DNA of 64,000 bases from Pseudomonas alkylphenolica (GCF_000746525.1 NZ_CP009048.1:3341501-3405500); one strand, 5' to 3'; positions 42,860 through 52,415 are shown, numbered from the stretch's first letter. Notes: generated from the sequence alone by a model not told the origin. Program-made: numbers and translations.

Positions 42860-43266
42860 CTTCTATCAAACAATAGATAACCCACTATTTTTCCTGACGA
42901 AAAAACAGGTGCGCGGGTCAATGGCGGCGAAGTGTTCACTCTTCTATACGTGGTCACAGCAAGCTGTGCCGACAGGGATTAACGCCGATGCCATTTGGGC
43001 CACTCTCTCATTCGGGAGCAAAGCTGCACACCAGTGCGGTCTACGGCCTCTTTCCCGCGCATTGGGAACCATAGCAAAGCATTCGGCGGCTGACCTACCC
43101 GGATCAGTCGGCGAATGCTTTTCTAGATCTCGATGTCAGTGGAGATCTGACGTCATGCGCATTCTGTTTGCTGCGCGATAGCGCAGCCCGGAAGGGCTGG
43201 GTGATCTCTCTAGAAAAGCGAAGGAGATGTCATGCTGCGCTTGGACTGCGGTTATGTGCCCTGATG
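42860..43266. other. non-coding right arm of the RIT element
   Basis: No credible gene. A large inverted repeat AAAGCATTCG (43076-43085) / CGAATGCTTT (43112-43121) and a smaller AGCCC-GGAA-GGGCT hairpin near 43182-43195 lie here. It probably carries the promoter for ritA and recombinase-binding sites. Confidence 0.45.
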
Positions 43267-43338
43267 CTGGGCCGAAATCCTTGATCTACGCCGGTGTGGC
43301 TACCTTCGGGCACATAAGAAAACGGGGCACATAACTGC

Positions 43339-43497
43339 CACAATCACCCTTCCGGCTGTACAGAACCCAGTACGGCGGACGAAACGTTGACCCAGCGATT
43401 GAAGGAGATATTGGGACAGGTCGATATCCGTCTGCTGGATCACTTCATCATCGGGAAAGGCGATCCTTATTCGTTCGCCGAACACGGATTGATCTGA
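43339..43497 (+). pseudogene. radC: radC, 3' part
   Basis: Codons from CAC 43339 encode [20 protein letters not shown] and end [11 protein letters not shown], stop 43495-43497: the metal-binding HxHPSG motif and C-terminus of RadC. The frame matches the middle part at 39271-39366 if the RIT element is removed, with one His codon (CAT/CAC) duplicated or shared at the junction. Confidence 0.9.
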
Positions 43498-43530
43498 TCC
43501 TCTTCGCGCCAGCTTGCTGACGCTCCAACC

Positions 43531-43559
43531 CCCCATCGGAAGCGATGCTTTCGATGGGG
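43531..43559 (+). promoter_or_regulatory. strong hairpin between radC and the second T4SS operon
   Basis: CCCCATCG (43531-43538) and CGATGGGG (43552-43559), perfect 8-bp stem. Without a T run it is more likely a leader structure of the downstream operon than a terminator. Confidence 0.45.
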
Positions 43560-43691
43560 TATCTGCTGTCCACGAAATACCCCGATTCATAGGCGCATGG
43601 AAACCGGGCACCTCCCATTTCCGATTGTTTGTTGTCGCGTTAAGCGCGATGCGTTGCACTACCGAGGTCATGAACCACCGGATGCTGCGCC

Positions 43692-44111
43692 ATGTTGTGT
43701 TCTCTTTCGCCCGGCCCGATCAGGTGCCTGGCCTTGGCCATTGCGCTGTGTGCCTCTGCGGCTAGTGCAATGGATATCTGGGTCATCACCGACCGCCAAC
43801 ATCCCGTGCAAGGTACACCTGACCGACTGATCGAGCTGGATGCACCCGCGCGTATTGAAGCCGAACTGTCGACCGATCTTCCAAGTGATGTCCAGCAAGC
43901 GTCACTGTTGGTACAGCAGCGCCTCAAGCACGGCGGCCCCGCGCTGGAGCAGCGTCTGGCCAGGACCTACCAGGACGTGACCGATGCCTGGAGCCTGGGC
44001 ATTACCTCTCTCCCCGCCATCGTCGTGGATCAACGCTACGTAGTTTATGGCGAGCCGGGCGTCGCCAAGGCGATCGCACGCATCGAGGCCTACCGGAGGA
44101 CTCAACCATGA
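43692..44111 (+). CDS. TIGR03757-type ICE protein
   Basis: 139 residues with a signal peptide (cleavage near ASAMD, about residue 26). Matches the TIGR03757/PFL_4709 family, small periplasmic proteins at the head of this operon. The C-terminal part (LGITSLPAIVVDQRYVVYG) has a thioredoxin-like cis-Pro segment, suggesting kinship with TraF/TrbC-like proteins. It overlaps the next gene by 4 bp. Confidence 0.85.
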   Translation: MLCSLSPGPIRCLALAIALCASAASAMDIWVITDRQHPVQGTPDRLIELDAPARIEAELSTDLPSDVQQASLLVQQRLKHGGPALEQRLARTYQDVTDAWSLGITSLPAIVVDQRYVVYGEPGVAKAIARIEAYRRTQP

Positions 44112-45043
44112 AGTGTGCCCGCCTTCGGCGTACCGGCATCGCCACCATTTTATTGGCGACCGCATCGTCATCGTTCGCGCTCAACACCGCGACCATCGTG
44201 TCTTCCACTTTGTCCCCATCGTGCCTGGAATACCGAGTGGTAGGGATCTGCTATTGGCTGTTCTGTACGCCGTTCGGCTGCTCGGTGCGGACGTCCACCA
44301 AGGTGCGCCACTACATTCCGGATGCCGTGGTTTCGAATTACTCCAACACCGGTGAGAACCCGTGGATCGAAGTGCGGGCCATGAGCGCCCCCAACGTGAC
44401 GGCCCAGGCAGGCGGCGACGGCACGACGAACCATGACAATGAAAGCAACATGGCGAAGTTCAAGAACGCCGACGTGATCGGCCATCCCGGCGGCCATGTG
44501 TTCGGCCAATTCGCCAGCACCACAGGTTACGCCTGCAAAGGTGCCGGCACCGCGTTTATGCCATACCTGCTGAGCACGCTCGACACTATCGCGTGGCGCT
44601 ACAACATCCCCGAAATGGTGTACCCCGAAGCACTGACGCCCGGCGAGCGCGAGATCGGCACACGCAGCACGTTCAACCTGTGGGGCGCCGTCTATCCGCG
44701 CGGCGGATTTCTGCATCAGGTCGACGATTACAAGGCCGGCGCCGTGGTCGCCCAACGCGCCGGGGACATCGTCACCCGGCGGGGGCAATTGCATGTCTAT
44801 CAGCCATTGCTCGCGAACTCGCAGCCCGGTTACTGGCCGGCCGGAGCGCTGGAGGAAAGCAATGCCTCGACCGGCAAGTGGCAGGAGCTGACGCCGCGAC
44901 TTTCCAACCGCTGCGTGGTGTTCCCCCACAGCGAACCGCTGGCCCAGGCCCAGCAAGGTGATTATGCCTGGGCGCTTTGGCGCCCATACAGCTGTTGCGA
45001 ACGCCGCGGGCAGACGTTCCTCGGCAGTACAGACTTCAACTGA
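44108..45043 (+). CDS. TIGR03756-type TraU-like protein
   Basis: 311 residues with a signal peptide (about residues 1-25). Many conserved Cys and Trp residues (SPSCLEYRVVGICYWLFCTP, FGCSVRTSTKVRHYIPD) mark the TIGR03756/TraU family of periplasmic mating-pair stabilisation proteins, which depend on disulphide formation, matching the DsbA-like gene of the first operon. The frame is intact. Confidence 0.88.
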   Translation: MKCARLRRTGIATILLATASSSFALNTATIVSSTLSPSCLEYRVVGICYWLFCTPFGCSVRTSTKVRHYIPDAVVSNYSNTGENPWIEVRAMSAPNVTAQAGGDGTTNHDNESNMAKFKNADVIGHPGGHVFGQFASTTGYACKGAGTAFMPYLLSTLDTIAWRYNIPEMVYPEALTPGEREIGTRSTFNLWGAVYPRGGFLHQVDDYKAGAVVAQRAGDIVTRRGQLHVYQPLLANSQPGYWPAGALEESNASTGKWQELTPRLSNRCVVFPHSEPLAQAQQGDYAWALWRPYSCCERRGQTFLGSTDFN

Positions 45044-45053
45044 GAGGAAAACA

Positions 45054-46445
45054 ATGAAGCGTCCTGTCACCCTCTTCCACCCATTGCCGTTGCGGTGGCA
45101 GGTAACCCTTCTGGCCAGCGCGCTGGTGCTGGTCAGCAACCTGGTATCGGCCCAACCCGACGGTTTCCAGAACAACGGCAGCGTGATTGGCGACGACCTC
45201 ATGTATTCGATTGGTGGCGGCAGCGCGGTGTCCATGAGCCGCGCGGCCGGCATGCATTCTCTCGGTGTGGGCGCGGGCTGGAACAGCAACCTGATGTGCG
45301 GTGACATGAACATCAGCACCACAATCCAGAACCAGCTCAACGGCCTCACCAATGGTTTTCAGAACATCATGAGCAGCGTGATCCAGAACGCGACGAGCGC
45401 GGTCGCATCGTTGCCGGCGCTGATCATTCAGCGGGCAGACCCCGGCCTCTACAACCTGTTGACCAACGGTATTCTTCAGGCCAGGCTCGATTTCGATCGT
45501 TCCAAACTGACCTGCCGCGCGATGGCCGAGAAGATGGCCGACACAGCAGGCGGCCAGATGGGCTGGAATCAACTCGCCGAGGGCATGGCGTTGCGCCAGG
45601 CGGTGGCGAGCACTGACGCGGTGTTGGCCATCGAACAGGCGGAGACCAGCCGGGGCAAGGATGGCGTGCCTTGGGTGGGCGGCGGCAATGCTGGCGGAGC
45701 CGGCCAGCCGTCGATCAAAGTGATCAACGACGTAACGCGTGCCGGCTACAACCTGGTCAATGGCCGCAGTGCAACCGACCCAACATCCATCGACCCGGCG
45801 AGCTGCAATAGCCTGGCCTGCCAGACCTGGTCGTCGCCGCAAGCGGCCACCGACTGGGCCACACGCGTGCTCGGCGAACAAGAGCAGCGCACCTGCGAGA
45901 CCTGTACCAAGACCCAAACCGTGCCAGGCGTCGGGTTGACGCCGCTGATTCAGGAAGAGTACGAGACCAAGCTGGAAACGCTGCAGGAATTGATCAGCGG
46001 CGCCCGCCATACCACCGCTGAGAACTTGCGTGCAGCCGGCAGTACATCCTTGCCGGTTACCCGCGGCGTTATCGAAGCCCTACGTGACGAGCCCGACCAA
46101 GATGTCCTCGCCCACCGCCTAGCGTCCGAGGTAGCGCTGGCGTCGGTACTGGAAAAGGCTCTGCTGCTTCAGCGCACACTATTGACCGGCAAGAAAGAAC
46201 CCAACGTCGCAGCCAACCAGTTGGCCGTCGAAGCGGTCAATCACGAAAGCGACACACTCGACCGCGAGATCCTTAACCTCAAAACCGAATTGGAGATCAG
46301 GCGCGAGCTGGTAAACAACTCGCCGATGACGATCATTCAGCGCCATGGCACGCGCGCGTCAGGCTCGCGTGGTATCTACGAGGGCGACCCGGTGCCGGAT
46401 CGCCTCGACCAGTTACAGCGCTCCCATCCAGGAGGCACGCCATGA
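45054..46445 (+). CDS. TIGR03755-type TraH-like protein
   Basis: 463 residues from ATG 45054 with GAGAGGA upstream. Signal peptide about residues 1-37. Matches TIGR03755/PFL_4711, a periplasmic TraH-like protein with coiled-coil segments and Cys-rich RTCETCTKTQ. Probably part of the mating-pair stabilisation layer with the preceding TraU-like protein. It overlaps the next gene by 4 bp. Confidence 0.88.
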   Translation: MKRPVTLFHPLPLRWQVTLLASALVLVSNLVSAQPDGFQNNGSVIGDDLMYSIGGGSAVSMSRAAGMHSLGVGAGWNSNLMCGDMNISTTIQNQLNGLTNGFQNIMSSVIQNATSAVASLPALIIQRADPGLYNLLTNGILQARLDFDRSKLTCRAMAEKMADTAGGQMGWNQLAEGMALRQAVASTDAVLAIEQAETSRGKDGVPWVGGGNAGGAGQPSIKVINDVTRAGYNLVNGRSATDPTSIDPASCNSLACQTWSSPQAATDWATRVLGEQEQRTCETCTKTQTVPGVGLTPLIQEEYETKLETLQELISGARHTTAENLRAAGSTSLPVTRGVIEALRDEPDQDVLAHRLASEVALASVLEKALLLQRTLLTGKKEPNVAANQLAVEAVNHESDTLDREILNLKTELEIRRELVNNSPMTIIQRHGTRASGSRGIYEGDPVPDRLDQLQRSHPGGTP

Positions 46446-46792
46446 ACGCAGCATGGCTACGACCGCGCTGGCTCCTCAACAGCCACGTCGCCAGGGCATT
46501 GCTATGGACGCTGCTGCTCGTTGCGCTGGCAGTGGCGGCCAACATCTCTGGGCTCTATCTGGTCGGCAGCATTGCCGGCTGGGAACGCTGGCTGGCGAAC
46601 GCGGCTGGCTACTTCCTGCTGTGGCGGCTCTGCCTCTACGGGGCAACTGTCTATGGCTGGGTGTGGATGCGCCGTCGGTTGCTGGCTCGCGAGTCGGATG
46701 CCTCGACACAGCGCCGGCTGCTACGTACCGAGATCGCCGGCGTCATCGCGATCATCGCACTGGAGGCCAGCCTGCTGATGCAGGCGGTCTAG
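46442..46792 (+). CDS. T4SS-associated membrane protein
   Basis: 116 residues with three membrane segments (about residues 15-36, 50-75, 95-113). Conserved position between the TraH-like and TraG-like genes in PFGI-1-like ICEs. Function unknown; an inner-membrane partner of TraG is plausible. Confidence 0.78.
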   Translation: MNAAWLRPRWLLNSHVARALLWTLLLVALAVAANISGLYLVGSIAGWERWLANAAGYFLLWRLCLYGATVYGWVWMRRRLLARESDASTQRRLLRTEIAGVIAIIALEASLLMQAV

Positions 46793-46807
46793 CGGGAGAC
46801 CTGGAGC

Positions 46808-48331
46808 ATGACGCTTTTCACTACCGACTACTTGGAGTATTACCTGACGCTGGTTGCCTGGATCGTCCACAACGGCATCTGGTCGGTGCTGGTCTCCAGC
46901 GGCGTGTTCGCCATTCCCTTTATAGCCATTATTATCCAGGAATGGCTCAAAGCACGTACTGAAGGGGCCGACGAAGGCAACAAAGGCGTATTGTCCTCGA
47001 TGCGCATCGAGAACCGCATCTGGGTGGCCATCGTCGTGCTGATGTTCGCCGGCATCCCGTTTATCGATATTGACCTCGGCACGATCAAGTACGACCAGGC
47101 GCGATCGACACAGTGCCAGGTTAATGTTCCGCAACCTACTGATACCGGCTGGTCGCAGTCATTCAGCACGCTCAACAACCAGAGCGCCAAGGTGCCGGTG
47201 TGGTGGGCCTTCATGCATGCACTCTCGCGTGCGGTGACGGGGGCCTCGGTGGCAGCGATCCCGTGCGGAACAGATCTGCGGCAAATGAGGATGGAGATCA
47301 ACGCCACGCGCATTGACGACCCTGTCCTTGCGCAGGACGTGGCGGACTTTACCCACGACTGCTATGGACCCGCCAGGGCGAAATTGTTCATGAACCGCCC
47401 CCCACTCGACGACGCGCAGATGCATGACGTGACCTGGATCGGCTCGACCTACTTCGTCAACACTGGCGGCTACTATGACACCTACCACTCACGCACGCCG
47501 CGCGATGCCTGGCCCTATGACACTGACCGCGACGCGGGCCTTGCGCAGGTGTCCGGCGGGGGCGGCTACCCGACCTGCCAGCAATGGTGGAGCGACAATG
47601 GCAATGGTCTGCGGGCACGTCTGCTGGGCCAGGTCGATCCCAGCTTGCTTACACGCCTGGCCGGCTGGGCAGGCTTTCTGAGCCGCAGCGAGGTCGACGA
47701 CTCGGTCATCCGCGCAATCGCCTCCCCGCGCCAACAGAAGCTCAACCAGGGAACGGTTTACACCGATTATGGTGGCCAGATCGACAAGACCTTGCCGAAC
47801 ATCGTTACCCGCACGGCGGGCGACGTGGGACTTGCGGTGGGAGCCATTCCTGCATTTCCGGCGATGGACGTGGTGCGCCAGGCCCTGCCAATGGTGTTGT
47901 CGCTGCTGAAAATGGCCTTGGTGATCTGCATCCCGCTGGTGCTGTTGATGGGCACCTACGAGCTGAAGACCGTGGTCACCATCAGCGTGGTCCAGTTCGC
48001 GCTGTTCTTCGTCGACTTCTGGTTCCAGCTCGCTCGCTGGATCGACAGCACCATCCTCGACGCGCTCTACGGCTCGGGATGGGGTTGGAACCGACCCGTC
48101 ACTAATTTCGATCCAGTGATGGGGTTGAACAACGCCTTTGGCGATCTGTTGCTGAACTTCGTCATGGGGACGATGTTCATTGTGCTGCCAACCTTCTGGG
48201 TGATGACGCTATCTTGGGCGGGTATCCAAGCAGGGAACATTCTTCAGGGGCTTGTTGGCGCTACAGGAGATGCAAAAGCCGCCGGTGGAAAGGGACCCGA
48301 TGCATTGATGAAGGCCGTTTCAAAGAAATGA
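46808..48331 (+). CDS. TraG N-terminal-like membrane protein
   Basis: 507 residues with membrane segments near the N-terminus (about residues 10-50) and four or more in the C-terminal third (about 345-470), around a large exported domain with Cys residues. This is the layout of the TraG N-terminal domain, needed for pilus assembly and mating-pair stabilisation. Start ATG 46808 has GGAG before it. It closes this T4SS operon. Confidence 0.85.
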   Translation: MTLFTTDYLEYYLTLVAWIVHNGIWSVLVSSGVFAIPFIAIIIQEWLKARTEGADEGNKGVLSSMRIENRIWVAIVVLMFAGIPFIDIDLGTIKYDQARSTQCQVNVPQPTDTGWSQSFSTLNNQSAKVPVWWAFMHALSRAVTGASVAAIPCGTDLRQMRMEINATRIDDPVLAQDVADFTHDCYGPARAKLFMNRPPLDDAQMHDVTWIGSTYFVNTGGYYDTYHSRTPRDAWPYDTDRDAGLAQVSGGGGYPTCQQWWSDNGNGLRARLLGQVDPSLLTRLAGWAGFLSRSEVDDSVIRAIASPRQQKLNQGTVYTDYGGQIDKTLPNIVTRTAGDVGLAVGAIPAFPAMDVVRQALPMVLSLLKMALVICIPLVLLMGTYELKTVVTISVVQFALFFVDFWFQLARWIDSTILDALYGSGWGWNRPVTNFDPVMGLNNAFGDLLLNFVMGTMFIVLPTFWVMTLSWAGIQAGNILQGLVGATGDAKAAGGKGPDALMKAVSKK

Positions 48332-48339
48332 GCGGGTAG

Positions 48340-48699
48340 TCAATTGTCATCATGAACGTGCGGATCGATGCGATAGCCATCATACGTGTAAAGTCCGAAG
48401 CCGGCTGGTCCGTTTTTCCACCCAGGCTCAGACGTTTCATCTACTTCTGCGTTATTTGCCACCCGGGAGATGACCACGCCGAATATCAGCAGCAGGGCCA
48501 GCCAGAACGCGGTATAGAGCAGCACAGCCAGTACCGCGAGCTTGACGCCCCAGATCAACACAGCCGCCGCTGGCGTAGGCACGCCTTGCCCAATCAGCCA
48601 TCCCGATACCCGCCGCTCTCTGCACACATAAGCACGCCATCTGCGGCCGAGCCAGCGGCCAAAGCGTTCTGCATTGCTGATGCGAGTTCTTGTGCTCAT
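48340..48699 (-). CDS. DUF3742 family protein
   Basis: 119 residues from ATG 48699 with AGGTGA five bases upstream. Basic N-terminus (RTRISNAERFGRWLGRRWRA), one membrane segment (about residues 53-77) and a Gly/Tyr-rich C-terminal tail. DUF3742 genes are conserved after the TraG-like gene in these ICEs. Convergent with the T4SS operon (8-bp gap). Function unknown. Confidence 0.8.
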   Translation of the reverse strand: MSTRTRISNAERFGRWLGRRWRAYVCRERRVSGWLIGQGVPTPAAAVLIWGVKLAVLAVLLYTAFWLALLLIFGVVISRVANNAEVDETSEPGWKNGPAGFGLYTYDGYRIDPHVHDDN

Positions 48700-48728
48700 A
48701 GTCATCACCTGCTAAGCGCGTTGAACAA

Positions 48729-49187
48729 TTACTCCAGTTTGCTCCAATTCTGCCGGCTGGCTGTCACCAACGCGTTCCAGTCGTCTGGCGGATTTCCACG
48801 ACCCAGCATCTTCTCAAACACCGCATACGGATCGGACTTGCTTCCCGAGGAACGCAACGTTTGCTCATCGTTGACCCAAGCATAGACAATCACTTTGGCC
48901 CTCGAGTCGTAACGGAAGAACAGCCGAAATCGTCTCCCGATCTTGGCCCGTCGCCAGTGGCGGTATTCCGGCCCCAGTGTGTTGCCTTGACGGTACTCAT
49001 CGCGCGCCGGCTCACCGGGAACGACTTCAAGCATCAGTTGGCTCAGGGCTCGGAACAGCTTGACGTTGGCATTGGATGCAAATCCTATTGGGTCATTCTG
49101 CTCCGCGCGCTGCGCGGCGGCATACAGTTTCTGCATCTGCTCGATCACACAGTCGTGGAAGAGTAGCGTCCATCCATGCCGCTGCAT
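48729..49187 (-). CDS. yhaV: YhaV-family ribonuclease toxin
   Basis: 152 residues. The RelE-like fold typical of YhaV is seen in RQGNTLGPEYRHWRRAKIG and RFRLFFRYDSRAKVIVYAWVNDE. YhaV cleaves mRNA and is neutralised by PrlF. It follows prlF with a one-base overlap. It probably helps maintain the ICE. No damage visible. Confidence 0.88.
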   Translation of the reverse strand: MQRHGWTLLFHDCVIEQMQKLYAAAQRAEQNDPIGFASNANVKLFRALSQLMLEVVPGEPARDEYRQGNTLGPEYRHWRRAKIGRRFRLFFRYDSRAKVIVYAWVNDEQTLRSSGSKSDPYAVFEKMLGRGNPPDDWNALVTASRQNWSKLE

Positions 49188-49507
49188 CAGAGCGCCACTT
49201 CGCCGTCAATCTCGTCGGCCAGATTCACGTCATGCCCAGCCTGCATCAGCATGGCGTGAGCCAGTTCGTCCGGCAACCCGCGAACATGCCGGCCAGCCTC
49301 GATATCGCGGGCCAGCAGACTCAGAAACGCGCCGATGGCCGGATCTTCGTGCTCGGCATTCGCGCGGGTGACGACAATCTGCCCATCCTCGCCCAAGTCG
49401 AACGCTACCTTGCCGCCCGTATCGACGCCCAACGCCTGCCGGATCGGCTTGGGCAGCGTGATCTGGCCCTTCGATGTGAGCGTGGCTAGTTCATGAATGG
49501 CTGGCAT
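49187..49507 (-). CDS. prlF: PrlF-family antitoxin (AbrB-type)
   Basis: 106 residues from ATG 49507. The N-terminal swapped-hairpin AbrB domain is clear: TLTSKGQITLPKPIRQALGV. The C-terminal part binds YhaV. A longer start at 49570 lacks support. Expected to autoregulate with YhaV. Next to the relaxase gene, on the opposite strand. Confidence 0.88.
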   Translation of the reverse strand: MPAIHELATLTSKGQITLPKPIRQALGVDTGGKVAFDLGEDGQIVVTRANAEHEDPAIGAFLSLLARDIEAGRHVRGLPDELAHAMLMQAGHDVNLADEIDGEVAL

Positions 49508-49799
49508 GGCGTGGCGTGCTCCTTGGATGACAGTTTCTCCGATGGTAAGGAATATTCCTTTCATCGTCAAGACAGATTGGCGAGATCTTCAGACGCCGGT
49601 AGGCGGATCGCGCTGACCTCAAAAAAAGGACTGACCCCGTGTCGGATAGCTTGTAGAGCGACTCCCCGAACCGAGCTACATATAAAGGCTTCGATAAAGA
49701 TCAAAGGGCTGGGAAGGGTCAATGGAATGGGGGCAAGGGGAAAGGCTCTACCCGGAAAAGGAAAAGGCTCTCCCGTCCACCGCAACTTCAGGTGGCATC
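49508..49799 (+). promoter_or_regulatory. divergent promoter region of prlF and traI, oriT candidate
   Basis: No gene. A weak inverted repeat TGTAG (49652-49656) / CTACA (49676-49680) and a GG-rich stretch precede the relaxase gene. A MobH relaxase often acts on an oriT elsewhere, so this is only a place to look. Confidence 0.3.
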
Positions 49800-51653
49800 A
49801 TGTTCGCGCTGTTCCAACGAAAACGCTCGTCGTCGGCACCGATGGCGCCCACGGAAGCGGCTGTAAAAGGTAAGGGGCTGACGCGGCCGGAGTCGGCCGC
49901 ATCCTTGCTGGCGACGCCCCGCCGGCAGAAGCTGCTGGAACACATCTGGCAACGTACTTCGCTCTCACGCAAGCAGTTCAGGTCCCTGTATCTCGCACCA
50001 CTGGAACGCTACGCCGAGCTGGTCCAGCAATTCCCCGCGTCGGAAAGCCATCACCATGCCTATACAGGCGGCATGCTCGACCACGGGCTGGAAATCGTCG
50101 CTTATGCACTGAAGCTGCGGCAGTCACATTTACTTCCTGCCGGGACGACGCCCGAGGACCAAGTGGCACAAGCCGAAGCCTGGACAGCCGCCATTGCCTA
50201 CGCAGCGCTCCTGCACGATATTGGCAAGATCGCAGTCGACCTTCATGTGGAATATGCCGACGGCAACACCTGGCACCCCTGGCACGGACCGTTGTTGCAT
50301 CCGTACCGCTTCCGCTATCGCAAGGAACGTGAGTACCGGCTGCACAGTGCCGCAACCGGGCTACTCTACAACCGCCTGCTTGATGGTCACATCCTGGACT
50401 GGCTCAGCGACTATCCCGCTCTGTGGTCGTCGTTACTGTATGTGCTGGCAGGCCAGTACGAACATGCCGGTGTGCTCGGTGAGCTCGTCACCCAGGCCGA
50501 CCGTGCGTCTGTCGCTCAGGAGCTGGGGGGCGATCCGACCAGGGCGATGGCTGCGCCGAAACATGCACTGCAACGCAAACTGCTGGAAGGCCTGCGGTTC
50601 CTGCTCAAGGAAGAGCTGAGGTTGAACCAGCCACAGGCCTCGGACGGCTGGCTGACACAGGACGCTTTATGGCTCGTCAGCAAGACCGTCTCAGACAAGC
50701 TGCGCGCGCACCTGCTTTCGCAAGGCATCGAAGGGATCCCGTCGAGTAACACCGCAGTATTCAACGTTCTGCAAGATCACGGCATGCTTCAGCCAACAGC
50801 CGATGACAAGGCCATCTGGAAGGCAGTCATCACGAGCGAGGGTGGATGGTCGCATACGTTCACCTTGCTGCGATTGGCTCCAGCCTTGTTCTGGGAAACC
50901 GGGGAGCGGCCCCCGCCGTTTAGCGGCACAGTGAAGGTCGTACAGGAAGAAACTGCTTCAGCAACGTCCGGCCGCAGCACATCGCCCAGTGGTGAAGCCG
51001 CTGCGATGACGGTGAACGGAAGGCCTTCATCCGCACCAGTGATACCAGCCGCAACCGCGACTGCTGCGCATGGCCTAGACGATCTACTGGAATTGTTCAC
51101 CACACCGAATACCGCACCAATTTTGTCGCCACCACCGGACGCCGCCTCTGAACAAGAGCCAACTCAACAAAAAACTGATGTGCCTGCTACGTCATCGGCA
51201 CCTGCCTCACAGGAACGAGGCTCACGACCGCCGCCGTCAGGCGAGCATTTCATGGTCTGGCTGCGCCAGCACATTGAGAACCGAAAGCTGATTATCAATG
51301 ACGCGAAGGCACTTGTGCATACCGTGGCCAATACCGTCTATCTGGTGAGTCCTGGGCTGTTTCAACGTTACGCACAGGAACACCCACAGTCAGCCGTCTT
51401 CGCCAAAGAAGATAAGGTGGCAGACTGGCAGTGGGTGCAAAAGCGCTTCGAGAAGCTGGACTTGCACCGAAAGCAGGAGAACGGCCTAAACATCTGGACC
51501 TGTGAAGTCATTGGCCCGCGTAAAACACGCAGACTGCATGGTTACCTGCTGAATGATCCTCGTCGACTGTTCAATGACGTCCCTATGAACAACCCCTATC
51601 TCACGGTGTTGTCAACGATAAACTCTGCAGCGCAGCACACGGGCTCAATATGA
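49800..51653 (+). CDS. traI: MobH-family relaxase TraI
   Basis: 617 residues from ATG 49800 with AGGTGG upstream. Family TIGR03760 (TraI of PFGI-1-type ICEs). The N-terminal TraI_2 domain has HHHAYTGGMLDHGLE and the HD-type metal motif LLHDIGKI typical of MobH relaxases, which use an HD-hydrolase fold instead of the HUH fold. A long low-complexity linker (about residues 370-470) leads to a C-terminal winged-helix domain (HFMVWLRQHIENRKLIIND). It nicks oriT and leads the DNA to TraD. Confidence 0.92.
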   Translation: MFALFQRKRSSSAPMAPTEAAVKGKGLTRPESAASLLATPRRQKLLEHIWQRTSLSRKQFRSLYLAPLERYAELVQQFPASESHHHAYTGGMLDHGLEIVAYALKLRQSHLLPAGTTPEDQVAQAEAWTAAIAYAALLHDIGKIAVDLHVEYADGNTWHPWHGPLLHPYRFRYRKEREYRLHSAATGLLYNRLLDGHILDWLSDYPALWSSLLYVLAGQYEHAGVLGELVTQADRASVAQELGGDPTRAMAAPKHALQRKLLEGLRFLLKEELRLNQPQASDGWLTQDALWLVSKTVSDKLRAHLLSQGIEGIPSSNTAVFNVLQDHGMLQPTADDKAIWKAVITSEGGWSHTFTLLRLAPALFWETGERPPPFSGTVKVVQEETASATSGRSTSPSGEAAAMTVNGRPSSAPVIPAATATAAHGLDDLLELFTTPNTAPILSPPPDAASEQEPTQQKTDVPATSSAPASQERGSRPPPSGEHFMVWLRQHIENRKLIINDAKALVHTVANTVYLVSPGLFQRYAQEHPQSAVFAKEDKVADWQWVQKRFEKLDLHRKQENGLNIWTCEVIGPRKTRRLHGYLLNDPRRLFNDVPMNNPYLTVLSTINSAAQHTGSI

Positions 51654-51864
51654 ATGGTTGGTTCTCGCAGGCTGTTCGGCCGGTGCGTAATTGCATATTA
51701 TTGACCACCTGATTGCACCTGAACTGACCAGCCAATTGCATGGATTTGACCAGCACTCATTAAGCTGGATCACCCAGGTGGGATAAAGCCCGTAGCGCTG
51801 AAGTTGGATCACTGACTGAACAGCAAAGGGCAGTCCGAAAAAGAACCGCTATCAAACCATGTTC
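51654..51864. other. intergenic region with repeated TTGACCA-like units
   Basis: No gene. ATTGACCACC, ACTGACCAGC and TTTGACCAGC repeat at about 20-25-bp spacing (51698-51755), followed by TGGATCAC twice. This looks like the multiple binding sites at the end of an IS21-like or related insertion sequence, without its transposase. Confidence 0.4.
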
Positions 51865-51883
51865 CTAGGGCCTGTTGACGTTT
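51865..51883. repeat. 19-bp repeat, left copy
   Basis: CTAGGGCCTGTTGACGTTT; its inverted copy is at 59855-59873. It is placed exactly where the acyl-CoA ligase coding sequence is cut off, so it is probably a terminal sequence of an insertion element. Confidence 0.6.
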
Positions 51884-52415
51884 GCGGCAGGGACTTGAGA
51901 AAGAATCTCAATATCCAACGAACTGATCCACTCACCCCCAGATTTGATAACGTCCTTGGCACGGTCAGTTATGCGCATGAAACCTTGACTATCGATGGTC
52001 GCGATATCTCCGGTTTCCAGATAACCCTCGTCGTTGAGAAGCTGGCGCTCATCTTTGAAATCAGAAGAAGTAATGGCAGGCCCTTTCACAAACAAGCGGC
52101 CGGGAGTGACGCCGTCATGGGATACGACATGCCCATCATCACTAAGCAGCTTCAAGCCGACCCCGCAAGGCGTGCGTCCCTGGCGCAGTCGCCAAGGAAT
52201 CTGCTCTTCAAAAGGTAGGGCTGCCACTTCAGGAGTAAGTGTGCACACGCCACCAATGGGCGACATCTCCGTCATCCCCCAAGCATGCAATGGCTCGATC
52301 CCCAAGGCATGGAAGTCACGGATGACGCGTTCAGGGCAAGCGCCCCCTCCGATAATGACCTTGCGCAGCTTGGAGGTGCGCAGACCCTTTTCGGACATGT
52401 ATTGCAGTAGACCGA
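51865..52415 (-). pseudogene. acyl-CoA ligase (AMP-forming), C-terminal piece
   Basis: On the minus strand: LGLLQYMSEKGLRTSKLRKV, IGGGACPERV, LHAWGMTEMSPIGG, TGDIATIDSQGFMRITDRAKD and VIKSGGEWISS are the adenylate-forming motifs of medium- or long-chain acyl-CoA ligases. The protein is cut before its C-terminal Lys domain: after SSLDIE the sequence turns into unrelated residues ending in the 19-bp repeat. The 5' part is at 55050-55886, beyond the IS21 element. Confidence 0.85.

Larger units (their letters stand above)
39392..43334. mobile_element. recombinase-in-trio (RIT) element, decayed
   Basis: Three overlapping tyrosine recombinase genes on the minus strand lie between terminal inverted repeats of about 68 bp (39392-39459 and 43267-43334; they start TTATGTGCCCCGTTTTCTTA and differ by a few bases). 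This is the signature of RIT elements. RitA has a nonsense codon and RitB a frameshift, so the element is probably inactive. It sits in the middle of the metal-binding motif of radC. The 9-bp motif TTATGTGCC/TTATGTGTCC is repeated within each terminus. Confidence 0.85.

Noticed and set aside
44168..45352. Minus-strand frame of 394 residues opposite the TraU-like gene
   Set aside because: The plus strand encodes a recognisable TraU-family protein; the antisense frame lacks any domain.
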